From Cristatella mucedo (lineage: Eukaryota; Bryozoa; Phylactolaemata; Cristatellidae), in NCBI GenBank assembly GCA_009760855.2, contig WPIO01000166.1, forward strand, positions 605,001 through 669,000: a stretch of DNA of 64,000 bases, in the 5' to 3' direction. Positions 51,453 to 62,778 of this stretch are shown in pieces (positions within the stretch are counted from its first letter, which is position 1; each line of letters begins with the position of its first letter). The position numbers and the translations under genes were made by a program. The notes under the pieces were generated by a model. That model worked only from the letters and a program-made list of their open reading frames with translations. It ran no database searches and had not been told where the DNA came from.

Positions 51453-53050
51453 ATAATAGTTATTCACTTGATGAATCGCCCTCAGAGAACTCAATCTCTT
51501 TCTAGGCGCTTTACATTTGCAGGAAAGGGAAACGCGATTGAATGGTGAGTAGTTGCATGCCTGATAAACGACATGATTACCATGGTTAATGGTAACATGC
51601 ACAGGGTCAGCATACAAGTGAGGTTAGTGGCAGCATGCACAGTGTCAGCACGCATAAGAAAGGGAAGGACGAATCACAGAGACCCACTAAATGCTGTCCT
51701 AAATAGGTGTGTTTTTAAGTTCCTTTTAAATGTGGTCAGGTTAGGGGATGTTCTGACGCAAGTCCGGAGTGACTTAGATGACTCGTCGTTCGCATGCACA
51801 GTGTCAACATGCAAAAGCACATGATGGATGAATCACAGGGACCCAGTAAAGGCTGCCATAAATAGGTGTGTTTTTAAGTTCTTTTTAAATGTGGTCAAGT
51901 CAGGTTATGTTCTGAAGCAAGTCAAGAGGGAGTTCCAGGCTTTGGGAGCATACAATCTAAATGCACGGTCTCCAAAAGATTTGAGGATCGTGCGAGGTAT
52001 TGGTAAACTGTTGGATTCCGAAAATCAGGTAGTACGATGCTTAGCCTGTAGGGGGAGTAGATCTGAGAGATAGAATAAAAGACAAAGAATAAAGTGATCC
52101 AAAATTGAGCGACAAAACCTTGAAGTCAATCCGTTGCTTGACTGGTAGCCAGTGCAGGTTGGCGAGAAGTGGTGTGAAGTGGCAACTGCGACGCTCACGA
52201 CAGACAAGCCTAGCTCTGGAGCTTTGCACCAGTTGTAATCGCCTGATCGCACGTGCTGGTAGGCCAGTAAGCAATAAGTTGCAGAAGTCGAGACGGGATG
52301 TCACTTATGCATGGACCAACTTGGACGTGGTATCCTTATCTAAACAAGCCCGAATTTTAGCAATGTTATGCATCTGAAAGTATGCAGACTTGATTGTGGA
52401 GCTGATGTGGTCGTTAAACAAGAGGTCACTTTGGAACATGACACCTAGATTTTCGAGCTGATTCAACAGGAGATACGCTGGCAATGCCAATGTTGAGCGT
52501 CAGCCTTTCCAATTTGTGAATCACACGGGTTTGCCCATAACTAATAAGTTAGTTTTTATAAAATTTGCTGCCATCCATGTGCGGATATCATCGATGCATG
52601 CAGCAAGTGAGTTGAGAGAATTTGATGTGCTCGAAGGCTGGGAGGGATCAAAGCAAAGGTACAACTGAGTATCATCCGCATAGAAGTGAAAGCCTAGATT
52701 GTTCTTGGCAATTACATCAGCAAGAGGGAGAGTATAAACCGTGAAAAGAACCGGACCTAGCACGGACCCCTGACGTACACCACATTTCAGAGGTACCTCG
52801 GTTGATCTTTGTCCATTCACGTCAATACTCTGGAGTCTCCCCCTGAGATAAGACCTGAACCATTGCAGAGCAGTGCCAGTGATGCCCAGACGAGATGAGA
52901 GGCGCTCTAGAAGAACTTAGTGACAGATAGTATCAAAAGCTGCCGAAGGATCGAGCGAAACAAGCAGGGATACTGTACCTATGTCTGCATACCTATCCTA
53001 AGCTGGTCGTTGTACACTTTAAGCAATGCTGATTCTGTTGAGCGAGTAGG
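51453..53050 (-). mobile_element. LINE copy, 3' half, mosaic
   Basis: A minus-strand 3' end, a second partial 3' UTR/C-terminal segment at about 51790-51960, then the C-terminus and reverse transcriptase (NGQRSTEVPLKCGVRQGSVL, FHFYADDTQLYLCFDPSQPS). Stops and deletions throughout. Confidence 0.78.
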
Positions 53051-53059
53051 AACACTTAC

Positions 53060-53192
53060 CTGTGGCGGTGATGTGGTCGTCTAATGAAAGGTCACTTTGG
53101 AACGTTACACTTGGATTTCTTGCAGATTCAAGAGACGACATGCTGACAGAGCCGATTTCGAGCGTTAGTCTTTCCAGATTTTGAATCACACT
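53060..53192 (-). mobile_element. Small LINE internal fragment
   Basis: Matches the LSLDDH and RNLGV region only (GGTCGTCTAATGAAAGGTCA). It is wedged between two larger copies. Confidence 0.6.
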
Positions 53193-54240
53193 AATAATAA
53201 TAATAATAATAATGCACTTAATAAAGAGCCCTCAGAGAAGTTAATCTCTTTATAGGCGCTTTACATTTGCTGCAAAGGGAAATGCAATTGAATGGTAAGT
53301 AAAATCATGCTTGAAAAAAAAAACGAAATGAATAATATGGTTAGGGGTGACATTCACAGGGTCAGCATGCAAATATGGTTAGTGGCAGCATGCACAGTGT
53401 CAGCACGCATAAGCACGTGAAAGACGAATTACATGAACCCACTAAATGCTGCTCTAAATAGGTGTGTTTTTAAGTTCCTTTTAAATGTGGTCAGGTCAGG
53501 GGATGTTCTGACGCAGGTCGGGAGGGAGTTCCAGGCTTTGGGAGCATACGAACTAAATGCACGGTCTCCAAAGGATTTAAGGTTTGTACGAGGTATTGGT
53601 AGACTGTTGGATTCCGAAAAGCGGGTGGTACGATGGTTGGCCTGATGGGGGAGTAGATCGGAGAGATAGGCTGGAGCCATAGAATGAAGGGACCTAAAAG
53701 TGAGCGACAAAACCTTGAAGTCAATCCGTTGCTTGACTGGTAGCCAGTGCAGGTCGGGGAGAAGTGGAGTAATGTGGCAACTGCGTTGCTCACGACAGAC
53801 AAGCCTAGCTCTGGAGCTTTGCACCAGCTGTAATCGCCTGATCGCACATGCTGGTAGGCCAGTAAGCAATAAGTTGCAGAAGTCGAGACGGGATGTCACT
53901 TATGCATGGACCAACTTGGACGTGGTATCCTTATCTAAACAAGCCCTAATTTTAGCAATGTTATGAAGCTGAAAATAAGCAGATTTGACCGTGGAGCTGA
54001 TATGGTCGTCTAACGAGATGTCGCTTTGGAATATGACACCTAGATTTCGAGCTGATTCGACAGGAGATATGCTGGCAGAGCCAACACTTGGTTTGCTCAT
54101 AACTAGTAAGTTAATTTTATCATTATTCAATTTAGGAAAATTTGCTGCCAACCCTCTGCCGGTGGCATCAATCAATGCAGCAAGGGAGTTAAGAGAATTC
54201 GAAGTGCTGGAGAGCTGGGAGGGATCGTAGCAAAGTCTTT
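53193..54240 (-). mobile_element. LINE copy, 3' third
   Basis: (AAT)n, hairpin, 3' UTR and a nearly intact C-terminal block (53899-53429 minus: LDFCNLLLTGLPACAIRRLQ to LKTHLFRAAFSG), with small deletions upstream. Confidence 0.83.
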
Positions 54241-54682
54241 AAAGTAAAGAAGAAAGAAAACTTTCCGGTCGAGCTGTTACTATCTGGGAGTGACACCTCT
54301 CTGCATTGGCCAGCAAATTGTGTGCCGTCTAGTAAATAGTTTTTTACTCTGAAAGGCAGGACTTCAGTTTTTTAATTGAAAAAGAGAAGACGTGGCTCGT
54401 TTAAGCTTTCACGTGTAGACTTAACGGAAACCTTTGAAATTGACTAGATCTTCATCAGATCCTGACTTCTTAAAATGGAGTTTCAGTCTCCTCGCAACTT
54501 CAGGTACTTGATTGACAATAAATTAGCTGTTCCATCCCTACGCCAACACCTTTGGTCACGAAAGCTTTCGCTCTGCAGGCCAAGTCAGTAGTACTCACAC
54601 TTCCACAGTTCTTGTCCACCGTCACGTACTCTTCGGCTATCACCCGCGGCATCTCTTTTTTAGCTATCCTACGATGGTACTC

Positions 54683-54745
54683 AAGCGCCTAGAAAGAGAT
54701 TAAGTTCTCTGAGGGCGCTTTATCAAGTGCAATATTATTATTTCT
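54683..54745 (+). mobile_element. Minimal LINE 3' hairpin fragment
   Basis: About 60 bp: AAGCGCCTAGAAAGAGATTA, then the complementary arm, ATCAAGTGCAATATTATTAT. A solitary LINE 3' end. Confidence 0.75.
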
Positions 54746-55444
54746 TCCACGCTAATCTCTTCACTGACGGCTCTCGTGAATAGCCCGGCTCATTTTGTCC
54801 TTGTTATATCCGATTATTTCAGTACGCTAATTCATGCAAAAGCTGCTCAGTCATCGATTGGGTTACGTATAACTCATTTGTGGACAACACCTTAGTATTT
54901 TCGGCTTTTCGGACGATGACACATTACGTAATATTATCGAAGTTAATTACTCACCACATTCTGGCAAGTTTGCCTTGTTTGCCGGGAGGGCACCCGAGCG
55001 CTACCAATACATGGCTGATTTGACTTACAATATCGTTCCCCGAGTGTCGAAGCTTCTAGCACAAAGATGTGAACTCTGCATCCTTACAGCGTCAGCTCTG
55101 CAACGTTGCGCACCCAGCGATTCGTTCAACGGGCTCGCTGTGCCGGTTCTCGTCAGCTCGGCGGCCACACAACCAGCGAACGTTATTTTTTCAGCCTAAC
55201 GGCACCGTACGACGTGGTTTCGCGTCGCCGCGTCGTCGCCGCTTCGTCCAACTGACTCCTATGCACCGTCCACGTCCTTATTAGGTACCGACGGTATCTA
55301 TCTATTTATACATATAACGGACCCTTGGTAACTATTAATAACTATCTTGCAACGAATCATACAGCACCCAGACCGGAATTAGAATCTATAATGGTCATTT
55401 ACAGATGGCTAAATATTTTGAAAACTATCTGTCCTTTATTTTCT

Positions 55445-55650
55445 TATAAGTGCTGGCACTGCTCATGCTGCAACTAGTATGCCGACCCTGTGCATGTCAA
55501 CCTTAACCGTGTTATTTGTCTTGCTTAGCGAGATGACACCACTAATAATTCGATCGCGCTTCCATTGCAGCAAATGTAAAGTGCGTGGAAAGAGATTAGG
55601 TTATCTGAGGGCGCAATATCAAAAGCATTATCATTATAATTATTATAAAA
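55445..55650 (+). mobile_element. LINE 3' UTR fragment
   Basis: GCCGACCCTGTGCATGTCA through GCAAATGTAAAGTGCGTGGA to an ATTAT-rich end. The hairpin is eroded. Confidence 0.75.
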
Positions 55651-56177
55651 ACCTTCAGTCGTCTGAGATGGCATCTGAATTAGGAAAGTCTGATGAAATT
55701 GAAGGCTTAGAAAGACGCAAGAATGGGTAGAGCTCGTAGTCATTAGATTGAAATAAATAAAGTTAAGAGACTAATTATATATAAGAGACATATTTTTGCG
55801 TTTATTTGAGAACCTTGTGTAAGCAAAATCATTTGAACGTCTACATGAATATTTCTATAAATATGCGTCTCGATTGTCAGTAGCTTCTAGGATGTTTGAT
55901 ACGAGCAAATTAACCGTAGGATGCACCTATTTCTTCTCGATAGAAGCGAATGAATGTTAGAAAACTTAAGCGGAGTGCCTCTAAGCCTTAATCCCATCGT
56001 CCATAGAGAAGTGCGTAGAGAGGTTCGCCTTTACTTTCGGTCATTCAGGCATGACTAGAGGACTTCGTTGAAGTGCGGGGACGCAGCGGTGAATAGAGAA
56101 AATTCCTTGGTGTAGCGCCGTAGGATATAATACATATATATAATATTTATTAAATCGTAAAATCAATATAATATGTG

Positions 56178-56179
<2 letters not shown>

Positions 56180-56218
<39 letters not shown>
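56180..56218. repeat. (TA)n microsatellite
   Basis: A TA run in AT-rich DNA. Confidence 0.93.
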
Positions 56219-56221
<3 letters not shown>

Positions 56222-59158
56222 GCTATGCATGTTGGCTTTTTTAAAACGGAGAAAATGAAACCCTGCAGATCGGACGAACTGAACAGGCTGATTAAGATGT
56301 CTAAGGTTTCAGAATATCAACGCAGAGCGTCACGGAAAAACGATTTGTAAATTAAAAAATTTGATTTTACAGATACACGGGCAACAGTGAAGAGTGAGTT
56401 GACGGTTCTCCAGTACTCTAAGCCGCCACGACCCGGAAAAAGTCACTAGAACCAGCGGGAAGAGCAGAGAGAATAAAAGAAAGCGGAACTTAAGGAGCTT
56501 AGCTTGTACTGGTGCGAACTAAGTCGTTCTTCAAATTTGCCGGTCGTTTTGAATTCAAACTTGTGTAGCTCCTTTGCCGCAACAAAGTATTTCATTTTAA
56601 CGGAATTTTCTTTTTTCTGCCTTATTGGTCAAAATATATTAGTTTTCTGACAGCCTTTACGCGATTCTCACATTTTCCTTCTTTCTTCTGTTTTCACAAT
56701 GCCATTACATGATTTTGGCTTTTCTAATTTTATTCATTTATTACCTTCTATTAGTTTCCTTTCGATAGTTTTAATTTTCAAATGAATAATATCTTCCGCC
56801 GTCGTTGTAATTTACCCACCGAATATAATTCAATCGCACTTTCATGTTTTCCTGCTTACAGATTGCCAGACACTGACGTGTACGGCAGCTCACTACAATC
56901 CGCTTCGATCCGCATCAAGTTCACAGACCAGCGGGAGCGCGAAGTTTCAACATGGATTGCCTTTTAAACTACGCTAAGTCGTATTTTGACCCACAGATGT
57001 CACGCTCTTCCGTGCAGCGGCCATTTCTTGCGCAGTCCACTGCTATCAACCGACTGATGCACCTACCCAATACAGCAATCCTCCGCATTTCACCAAAATG
57101 CGTAAGAAATCTTGTGGAATTCGAGAAAAGTGGTCAAATACTTTTTGTCTTTGGAAATTTGCCTGTTAAAAGACAAACCAGCTGTAAATGCAATCCCAAA
57201 CTTTTGTCATGGATAGATGACTCAAACGGGGTAAATAAAATTATCTTGTAACTCCTACTTAAACCGGAAGTAGTACCTCGAGCTCAAATGAAATTTTTTT
57301 TGAAAACCCAATCCCCCGAAACGTGCGTTCGTGGTGAACTTTGTAAATTTAAGGTACTCAGCCCAAGACGGACCCGCAGAACCTAACTTCAAACTATCAA
57401 AAATACGATCAATTGAAAAAATGGCACGCCCCCTCGTAATCGAAAGTACACATGGTAGTGTAACAACATCATGAAAGCGTAAACCCTAGCAACCGGAGGC
57501 CTACTCTTGCCTCCGCTTACCCTCCCCACCCATAGCAACCGGCTGAAAACGGCACTTCAAGGTCCACTGCTTAGTTACTTTGCAGAAACATATTTACGTT
57601 GGCATGTTTAGATCAGGTCAGAAACCGGAAGTGATTATTGTTAGCCCAGTAGGCAATCATTAGGGTCACTGTAATGAGAATGTATTGCTGCTGTTGCCAC
57701 CGTAACTAAAGGAGTTCATTAACACTGCACAAACTGAATGATGGGATTGTGTATCTGGTTCCAGTAGCGGTCATAATCCACGAGGCCATGAAGTCCTCTG
57801 GCCGGTCAGCACGGTGACTTGGATGGAGATAGCGCGTCATTCACTTGTAATCAGCTTGAGATTTCTATCGGCGAACGCGGGTCAGACACCGGGGTGGTTT
57901 GACTGCCGGCGTGATTTGATTGCCGGCTGTATGGGAGCTATCTCCCCTACCTTCGCGATCAAGTTTGTGTCTCATATCTTCTTTAATATTGATCCGATAA
58001 ACTTGAAATTTGTGATTGTGTGAAATGTACGATCCGTCAGAAAGATATGTTGACAGCATTGGCAACAATGTATGAGAGTTATGGGGTTTTTGATATCCAG
58101 GTTTTGTGCTGCCAGCTGGTTGAGCTATGAGCTGGCAACTTTGTCTGTGCTTCCTGAACAGTTAGGCGTAGCACCTTTGAGATGCTACAGCTTGGCTATC
58201 GATCGTCACGTCGACTTAAAATTTTGGATATATGCTCTGGTTACCTTTTTTTACCCGTGGATTTCTCAAGTTTGGTTGTACGCGAAGTGAGTGTAGCACC
58301 AGTGTCCTTTAAAGTCACATGATCGACACTTTCCTTATTAATGTGATTTTCCTAAACGTCAAAAAATTTGTATTCACTTTTTAGAAGTACACGAGGCTAA
58401 CAAAAAGTGTTTTGCATCTTAAGAGAGGTTTAACATTATTCTAAAATGCATTGCAATGAATCTGTTTGAATAAAACTGAATAGATGTATCGAAATGAAAA
58501 TATGACCTTGACTTTTATAGGTCATTAGAAAGTCAAAGTGGCATGGTGGTTACATCAAAAGATAGATAATTTTTCCCTTGTTGTCTGAGCAAATGTGCAT
58601 GCCTGTTGGTCAGTTAATGTTTGAGAAATATCAATAAAAGGGTTTTGAGGGACATAACTCCTAAAGTACTCCTAAAGTACTCCTACAGGGGAGGATAACT
58701 CCCAAAATTCCCCCACCCCTTCGTTCCAGTTGTATGCTGACCCATAAATTATCGAGCTATTCCGTGCGCCTATTTCTTAGTCTGAAGCACTTGGGCCAAT
58801 ACAGAAACCCTTCGCATCTGACCAAGGAGCGAAAGAAATCCCGGGACAAAAATAGTTGCACTGGAATGCAATCTTCCTATCCGGGCCCTATCTAACTGGC
58901 AATTACAACATCCGGGCAGCGATGGGCGAACAGGTGCACGGCTAATGCCAGCAAATCCTCCAGACAGGCAACTCCTTAGCCGGAGATTTCTGGATCAGAT
59001 AATTATAAAATTATATCAATATTTTGAACAAAACCGTTCGCTTATGTCTACGAATCAGGTTGCTACCTGACCACGTACGCAGTTGTGATCGCCCAAATCC
59101 GTGATTGCTGACTATGAGCTTGATGGCCGAACCTTGGTCTTGACCAAGGAGCTACTGA

Positions 59159-59202
59159 TATATAAGTATACATATATATATATATATATGATATATTAAG
59201 AT

Positions 59203-59237
<35 letters not shown>

Positions 59238-59255
59238 CATATACATACAGTGGAA
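59159..59255. repeat. (TA)n and (CA)n compound microsatellite
   Basis: TA runs flank a short ACACACACAC run. Confidence 0.9.
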
Positions 59256-60303
59256 TTAGAACCGAGCACTTACGGAGTAAGTAGCACTTACACTGTAAGC
59301 AGGGACTTACGATCAGAGAGTTCTAAGAGCCTGAGCTTGGAGAAAAGCTCTGTTGGTCGGTGAGTTCTAGCGCTGAGCGAAAGCTGCTGTATAAGCTGTA
59401 TATGCTGTATAAGCCTGCTAGCGAGTCCGGGCCGGAAGTCACCTGTCGTATAGGATACGGGTGGAACCTTGAGGTAGGTCTGGGAATTTTGGAGGTGCTC
59501 AACTATTTCTGGTCGGCCGGTCGGTGAAGGGTTGTAATGATGTCAGAGTGACATTGGAAGGTGTTGTCAAAACGTGAGTTGGTATTTGCCTGCAATTTTT
59601 GTTCAGGAACTCACGAAGCCAGCACTTTCGGCATTCAATCTGATCAACTGTGCCAACGGATCCAGCGTCTCAAGACTCCTAGACAGGTAAGGTGCTCTCA
59701 CATCTTCTTCGTTGGCAGCTGGGGAAATCCCTTCTAAAGCTCATCTGCTGCTGCATGCAATGTGAATGAGGTGGTCGAGTGAGCAAACTCTGCCTTTGTG
59801 CATCAACTCCTAGTAAAGTCATTTAGTGTACCTGGCACAATCGTTTACGGCATCTAAGATTGACATTTTTAAGGCTTTTTTCGTAGGCGATGAGGAAATG
59901 ATTTAGTCCGGGTTCCAGTTTGTAAATACTATAGGACTTACTGCTCCGTCTTCATCACAGCTAGTAATCGCCAGGACAAATACAGACTTAGGTAGAGTAT
60001 GTCTATTAGGTTAGGTAGAATATGTCTGTTAGGTCCACTGGATGTTTCTGCAGCTTTATTTTGTGTCATTACTCATGCCAACCAACCACGAGCAATCTGA
60101 TTCGTGTATTGATAAGCAAGTACTTGCGAGCACGTTTGAGTCCACCCAGATGTCATTGACTTAGTGCAAGAAGGGTCAAGGTCCTTTCTCCTCCAGAGGG
60201 CGATCAGTTATTGCCAACTGCAAGCACTGGTGATGGCTACTAAGGCTCTTCGGTGGCTAGAATAAGGCTGTTTGATAAGGCTGTTTAAATACAAATAAGG
60301 CTG

Positions 60304-60472
60304 TTTAGTTAGTTATTACTTAGTTATTTTATTTCGTAATAGTATCGTATAGGAAATACGTTTTAGTTAGTTATTACTTAGTTATTTTATTTCGTAGTAG
60401 TATCGTATAGGAAATACGTTTTAGTTAGTTATCACTTAGTTATTTTATTTCGCGGTAGTACAGGAAATACGT
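60304..60472. repeat. 58-bp tandem repeat, about three units
   Basis: Units share TTTAGTTAGTTATTACTTAG, TTATTTTATTTCG and ATAGGAAATACG. Units 1 and 2 are nearly identical; unit 3 has a 6-bp deletion and several changes. Confidence 0.9.
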
Positions 60473-60624
60473 TCAGTGAGCATCAAAGACCAAACAGTCG
60501 TCCAATTGGCCTTTTTTAGTACGTGTGTCACATGCACGACCTTTAAAAGACTCCCCTTTTTACACGCTAATTCAAAATTCTCTAGCCAGTCTAGTGGCTA
60601 AGAGCAAGCTATATAATTCATTCA

Positions 60625-60756
60625 TTTGTTTAGCGCCCCAAGAGAACTAAATCTCTATTCAGGCACTTCACATATGCCTCAGGGCTCGAGCCCACGACCT
60701 CAGCCAGACCTTAGTCGGACGAGCACCTTAACCACTGGACCAACCCAGCTCGGCTA
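60625..60756 (-). mobile_element. tRNA-derived SINE (family A) with LINE-like hairpin tail
   Basis: On minus: A-box TGGTCCAGTGG, B-box GGGCTCGAGCCC about 50 nt later, then GAGGCATATGTGAAGTGCCT, then GAATAGAGATTTAGTTCTCT followed by TGGGGCGCTAAA. That last part mirrors the LINE terminal hairpin (AGCGCCTAG-AGAGATTAAGTTCTCT-GAGGGCGCT). Tail sharing is the standard route by which SINEs borrow a LINE's reverse transcriptase. Confidence 0.75.
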
Positions 60757-60944
60757 GGCTATCGGTCCAATGCAGATGGCACACTGCTATACCTCGGCAC
60801 TAATCACGTTTTACCTTTCATCGCCTCAAATTGTCACTTCCTTTTCATCTTATATGGCCAAATGTCGCACTTGTGGTGCAGCCACGCTTCTTCATTTGAA
60901 AGAAGACCACATCTAATAAGCAGTAAATGATAGAGGCAGTATAA

Positions 60945-60985
60945 TATACATATATATATACATATATATATACATATAATATACA
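60945..60985. repeat. (TATATACA)n repeat
   Basis: Short TATATACATA reiteration. Confidence 0.85.
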
Positions 60986-61494
60986 TCTAATAAGCAGTAA
61001 ACGACACAGGTAGTATAATGATCAAAAGCTAGAAAGCTTACCGTTCCAAATCGGCTCGGTCAGCACGTCAAATGTAAAATCAGCAATACGTCTCGGTATC
61101 TCGCTCCACGACGATCTTCACCTAAGGGACCACGTCACCTTCGCAGTCATGTCACGTGCTCACAATTGTCTTTTCATCTTGTGCAAACTTAGTGGTAGGT
61201 GGCAAAGTTACGCTGACGTTAGGACATTGGATGGAGAAAGCTAACAAGTGCTGACCAAGCCCAGATTCTGGTATGCCAACTGCCACTGTAAGTCAGATAT
61301 CAGGATCAAGTGGCATCCCCTAAACGATAATTTAGTCACATTTGTCCTTGTATATCAGGCATTATTTGGTGAGGATTGTGTCTGCTCTACAATTTTTTGT
61401 GTTTCATCGATATAATTGAAGTCTGCTTCTGTCCCCTATATTGTATGTTGCTGATCTTTCAGCTGGATTTCCTTGTACTTTCTTCGGGTTAGCC
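60986..61494 (+). other. Upstream region of the TRIM-type gene
   Basis: No core promoter element or repeat family was recognised. The open frame extends upstream of the chosen ATG to about 61441 without another ATG. Confidence 0.45.
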
Positions 61495-62581
61495 ATGGCA
61501 CAGCAGCTTCCGGAGCCCAGCCTGTACAAAGGCTTGCTATCTTGCATCGCCTGCAAACAACTGGCAGAGCAGCCACTGCTGCTGCGATGCTTGCACAGCT
61601 GCTGCAGTAGCTGTGCTGACCATGCAGTCACAGCCGAGGGCTCAAACAGCATGCGATGTCCTTCTTGTGACGTATTCACCGACATCACTTCAACGATGCA
61701 ACAAAATGGTTTTATCGCCGAGTTGGTGAGACGTTACAAAGCCGTCCAAGATGCAGGTAAGTGCAACGTCTGCAGAGAGGATGGCAAGCCGGACGATCTA
61801 GCAGACGTCTGGTGCATGCAGTGCCAGAGCTCCTTGTGCTCAGCTTGCTTACCTGGCCATAACCAATACAATCGGAGTCATGCGACCATTGCACTTGAAC
61901 AGATCACGAACTGGAACGAATTGCTTCAAGCTTCAGAGCAGCATCCGTGCAAGCAGCACGCTAAGTCGCTGGATCTGCTGTGCTTTGACTGCAAGCAAGC
62001 AAAGTGCACTGACTGTGCCATGCAGTGCGACGTCTTGGGACACTCGGCACCACTGCTCATGAACGGACCGAGAGCTGAAACTCTTACGACGGACTCTAGA
62101 GAGAGCATGCAGCGTCTGCTTGAGCGTTTACTTAGCAAGTCTGAGCTGCTACTAAAGCCAAGGAGTCTGGTCAAGGACATCAAATCGGCTCGTGCCATTC
62201 ATCTGGACGAGCTGAGGACGAAGAAGAAGTATGCATTGGATGCTCTGAGCAAACGTTTTGATGATTCTGAAAGCAATGTCAAGGACTGCTATGACCGGCT
62301 CGAACGCAGTGCTGTCGTTCTGCAAAGTCTGGCCGAGCAGCTGCACCAGTCAGTACAACATGCTTGCGGTTTCGTTAGCTGCCTCACAGACGTGGCTGAT
62401 GCCCCTGATTTGCTAGGCCAGCAGGTACCCTTGCAGTCACGTCTCGATGCGATAGACAAGCAGCTGGATGAATTCAGTGACACACCGGATGTGAGTACAC
62501 TTGTTGAGCCCAGTGGCTCTCTGCCCGAAAACCTAGACGAAGTTATCGCCTCTTGGATTGGAACTCCGAAGCTGACCACAG
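61495..62581 (+). CDS. TRIM gene exon 1: RING, B-boxes, coiled coil
   Basis: One 1,087-bp exon ends at ACCACAG/GTAGGT (phase 1). Reading on would give only GR and a stop, so the donor is required for a longer protein. Confidence 0.87.
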
Positions 62582-62778
62582 GTAGGTAGCTGCTAGCGAA
62601 GTGTGTATGAAGCATGCAGTATGCGGCCTGGCCTGGCCTGGCTTACAGCTCTGACCAGCAAATCTTGCCGAGGTTAGGCAGTTTCAACCATTGAGATTCT
62701 GTTCTGTAGACTTCCTTGGCCGAATCGCTGCCAATGTTATAGCCGTTAAAGAAGGTGCTGGAAGTGGGGATATTGGGG
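61495..62778 (+). CDS. TRIM-family RING/B-box protein (3' partial, two exons)
   Basis: Exons 61495-62581 and 62710-62778. The start is the ATG in GTTAGCCATGGCA, a near-ideal context. RING: C17, C20, C32, H34, C37, C40, C55, C58. B-box 1: C90, C93, C107, C110, C115, C118, H122, H129. B-box 2: C152, H155, C163, C166, C171, C174 and H183. Residues about 200-345 are helix-prone and charged, as expected of the TRIM coiled coil. Such proteins are usually E3 ubiquitin ligases that dimerise through the coiled coil. The C-terminal domain that would decide the subfamily lies beyond the window. Two full B-boxes exclude single-B-box subfamilies. No close named orthologue is claimed. Confidence 0.87.
62710..62778 (+). 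CDS. TRIM gene exon 2
   Basis: A 69-bp exon between TTCTGTAG and GTAAGT. Phase 1 in and out, open, encoding FLGRIAANVIAVKEGAGSGD and IG. Strong sites and phase agreement support it; no domain identified. Confidence 0.7.

Larger units (their letters stand above)
55651..60300. other. Intergenic, low information
   Basis: TA tracts at about 56180-56218 and 59155-59255 (with a short CA run). A possible short exon-like segment follows CTGCTTACAG at 56862 (encoding LPDTDVYGSSLQSASIRIKF and about 14 more residues), but it has no phase-matched partner. No gene assigned. Confidence 0.45.

Noticed and set aside
56362-56394. Possible CUB exon remnant: acceptor followed by a phase-2 YTG start
   Set aside because: Similarity to the CUB second-half exons stops after YTG and a stop or donor follows within 30 bp; probably chance.
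56862-56968. Possible terminal exon after CTGCTTACAG
   Set aside because: A good acceptor and a short open frame exist, but there is no domain and no upstream exon with matching phase.
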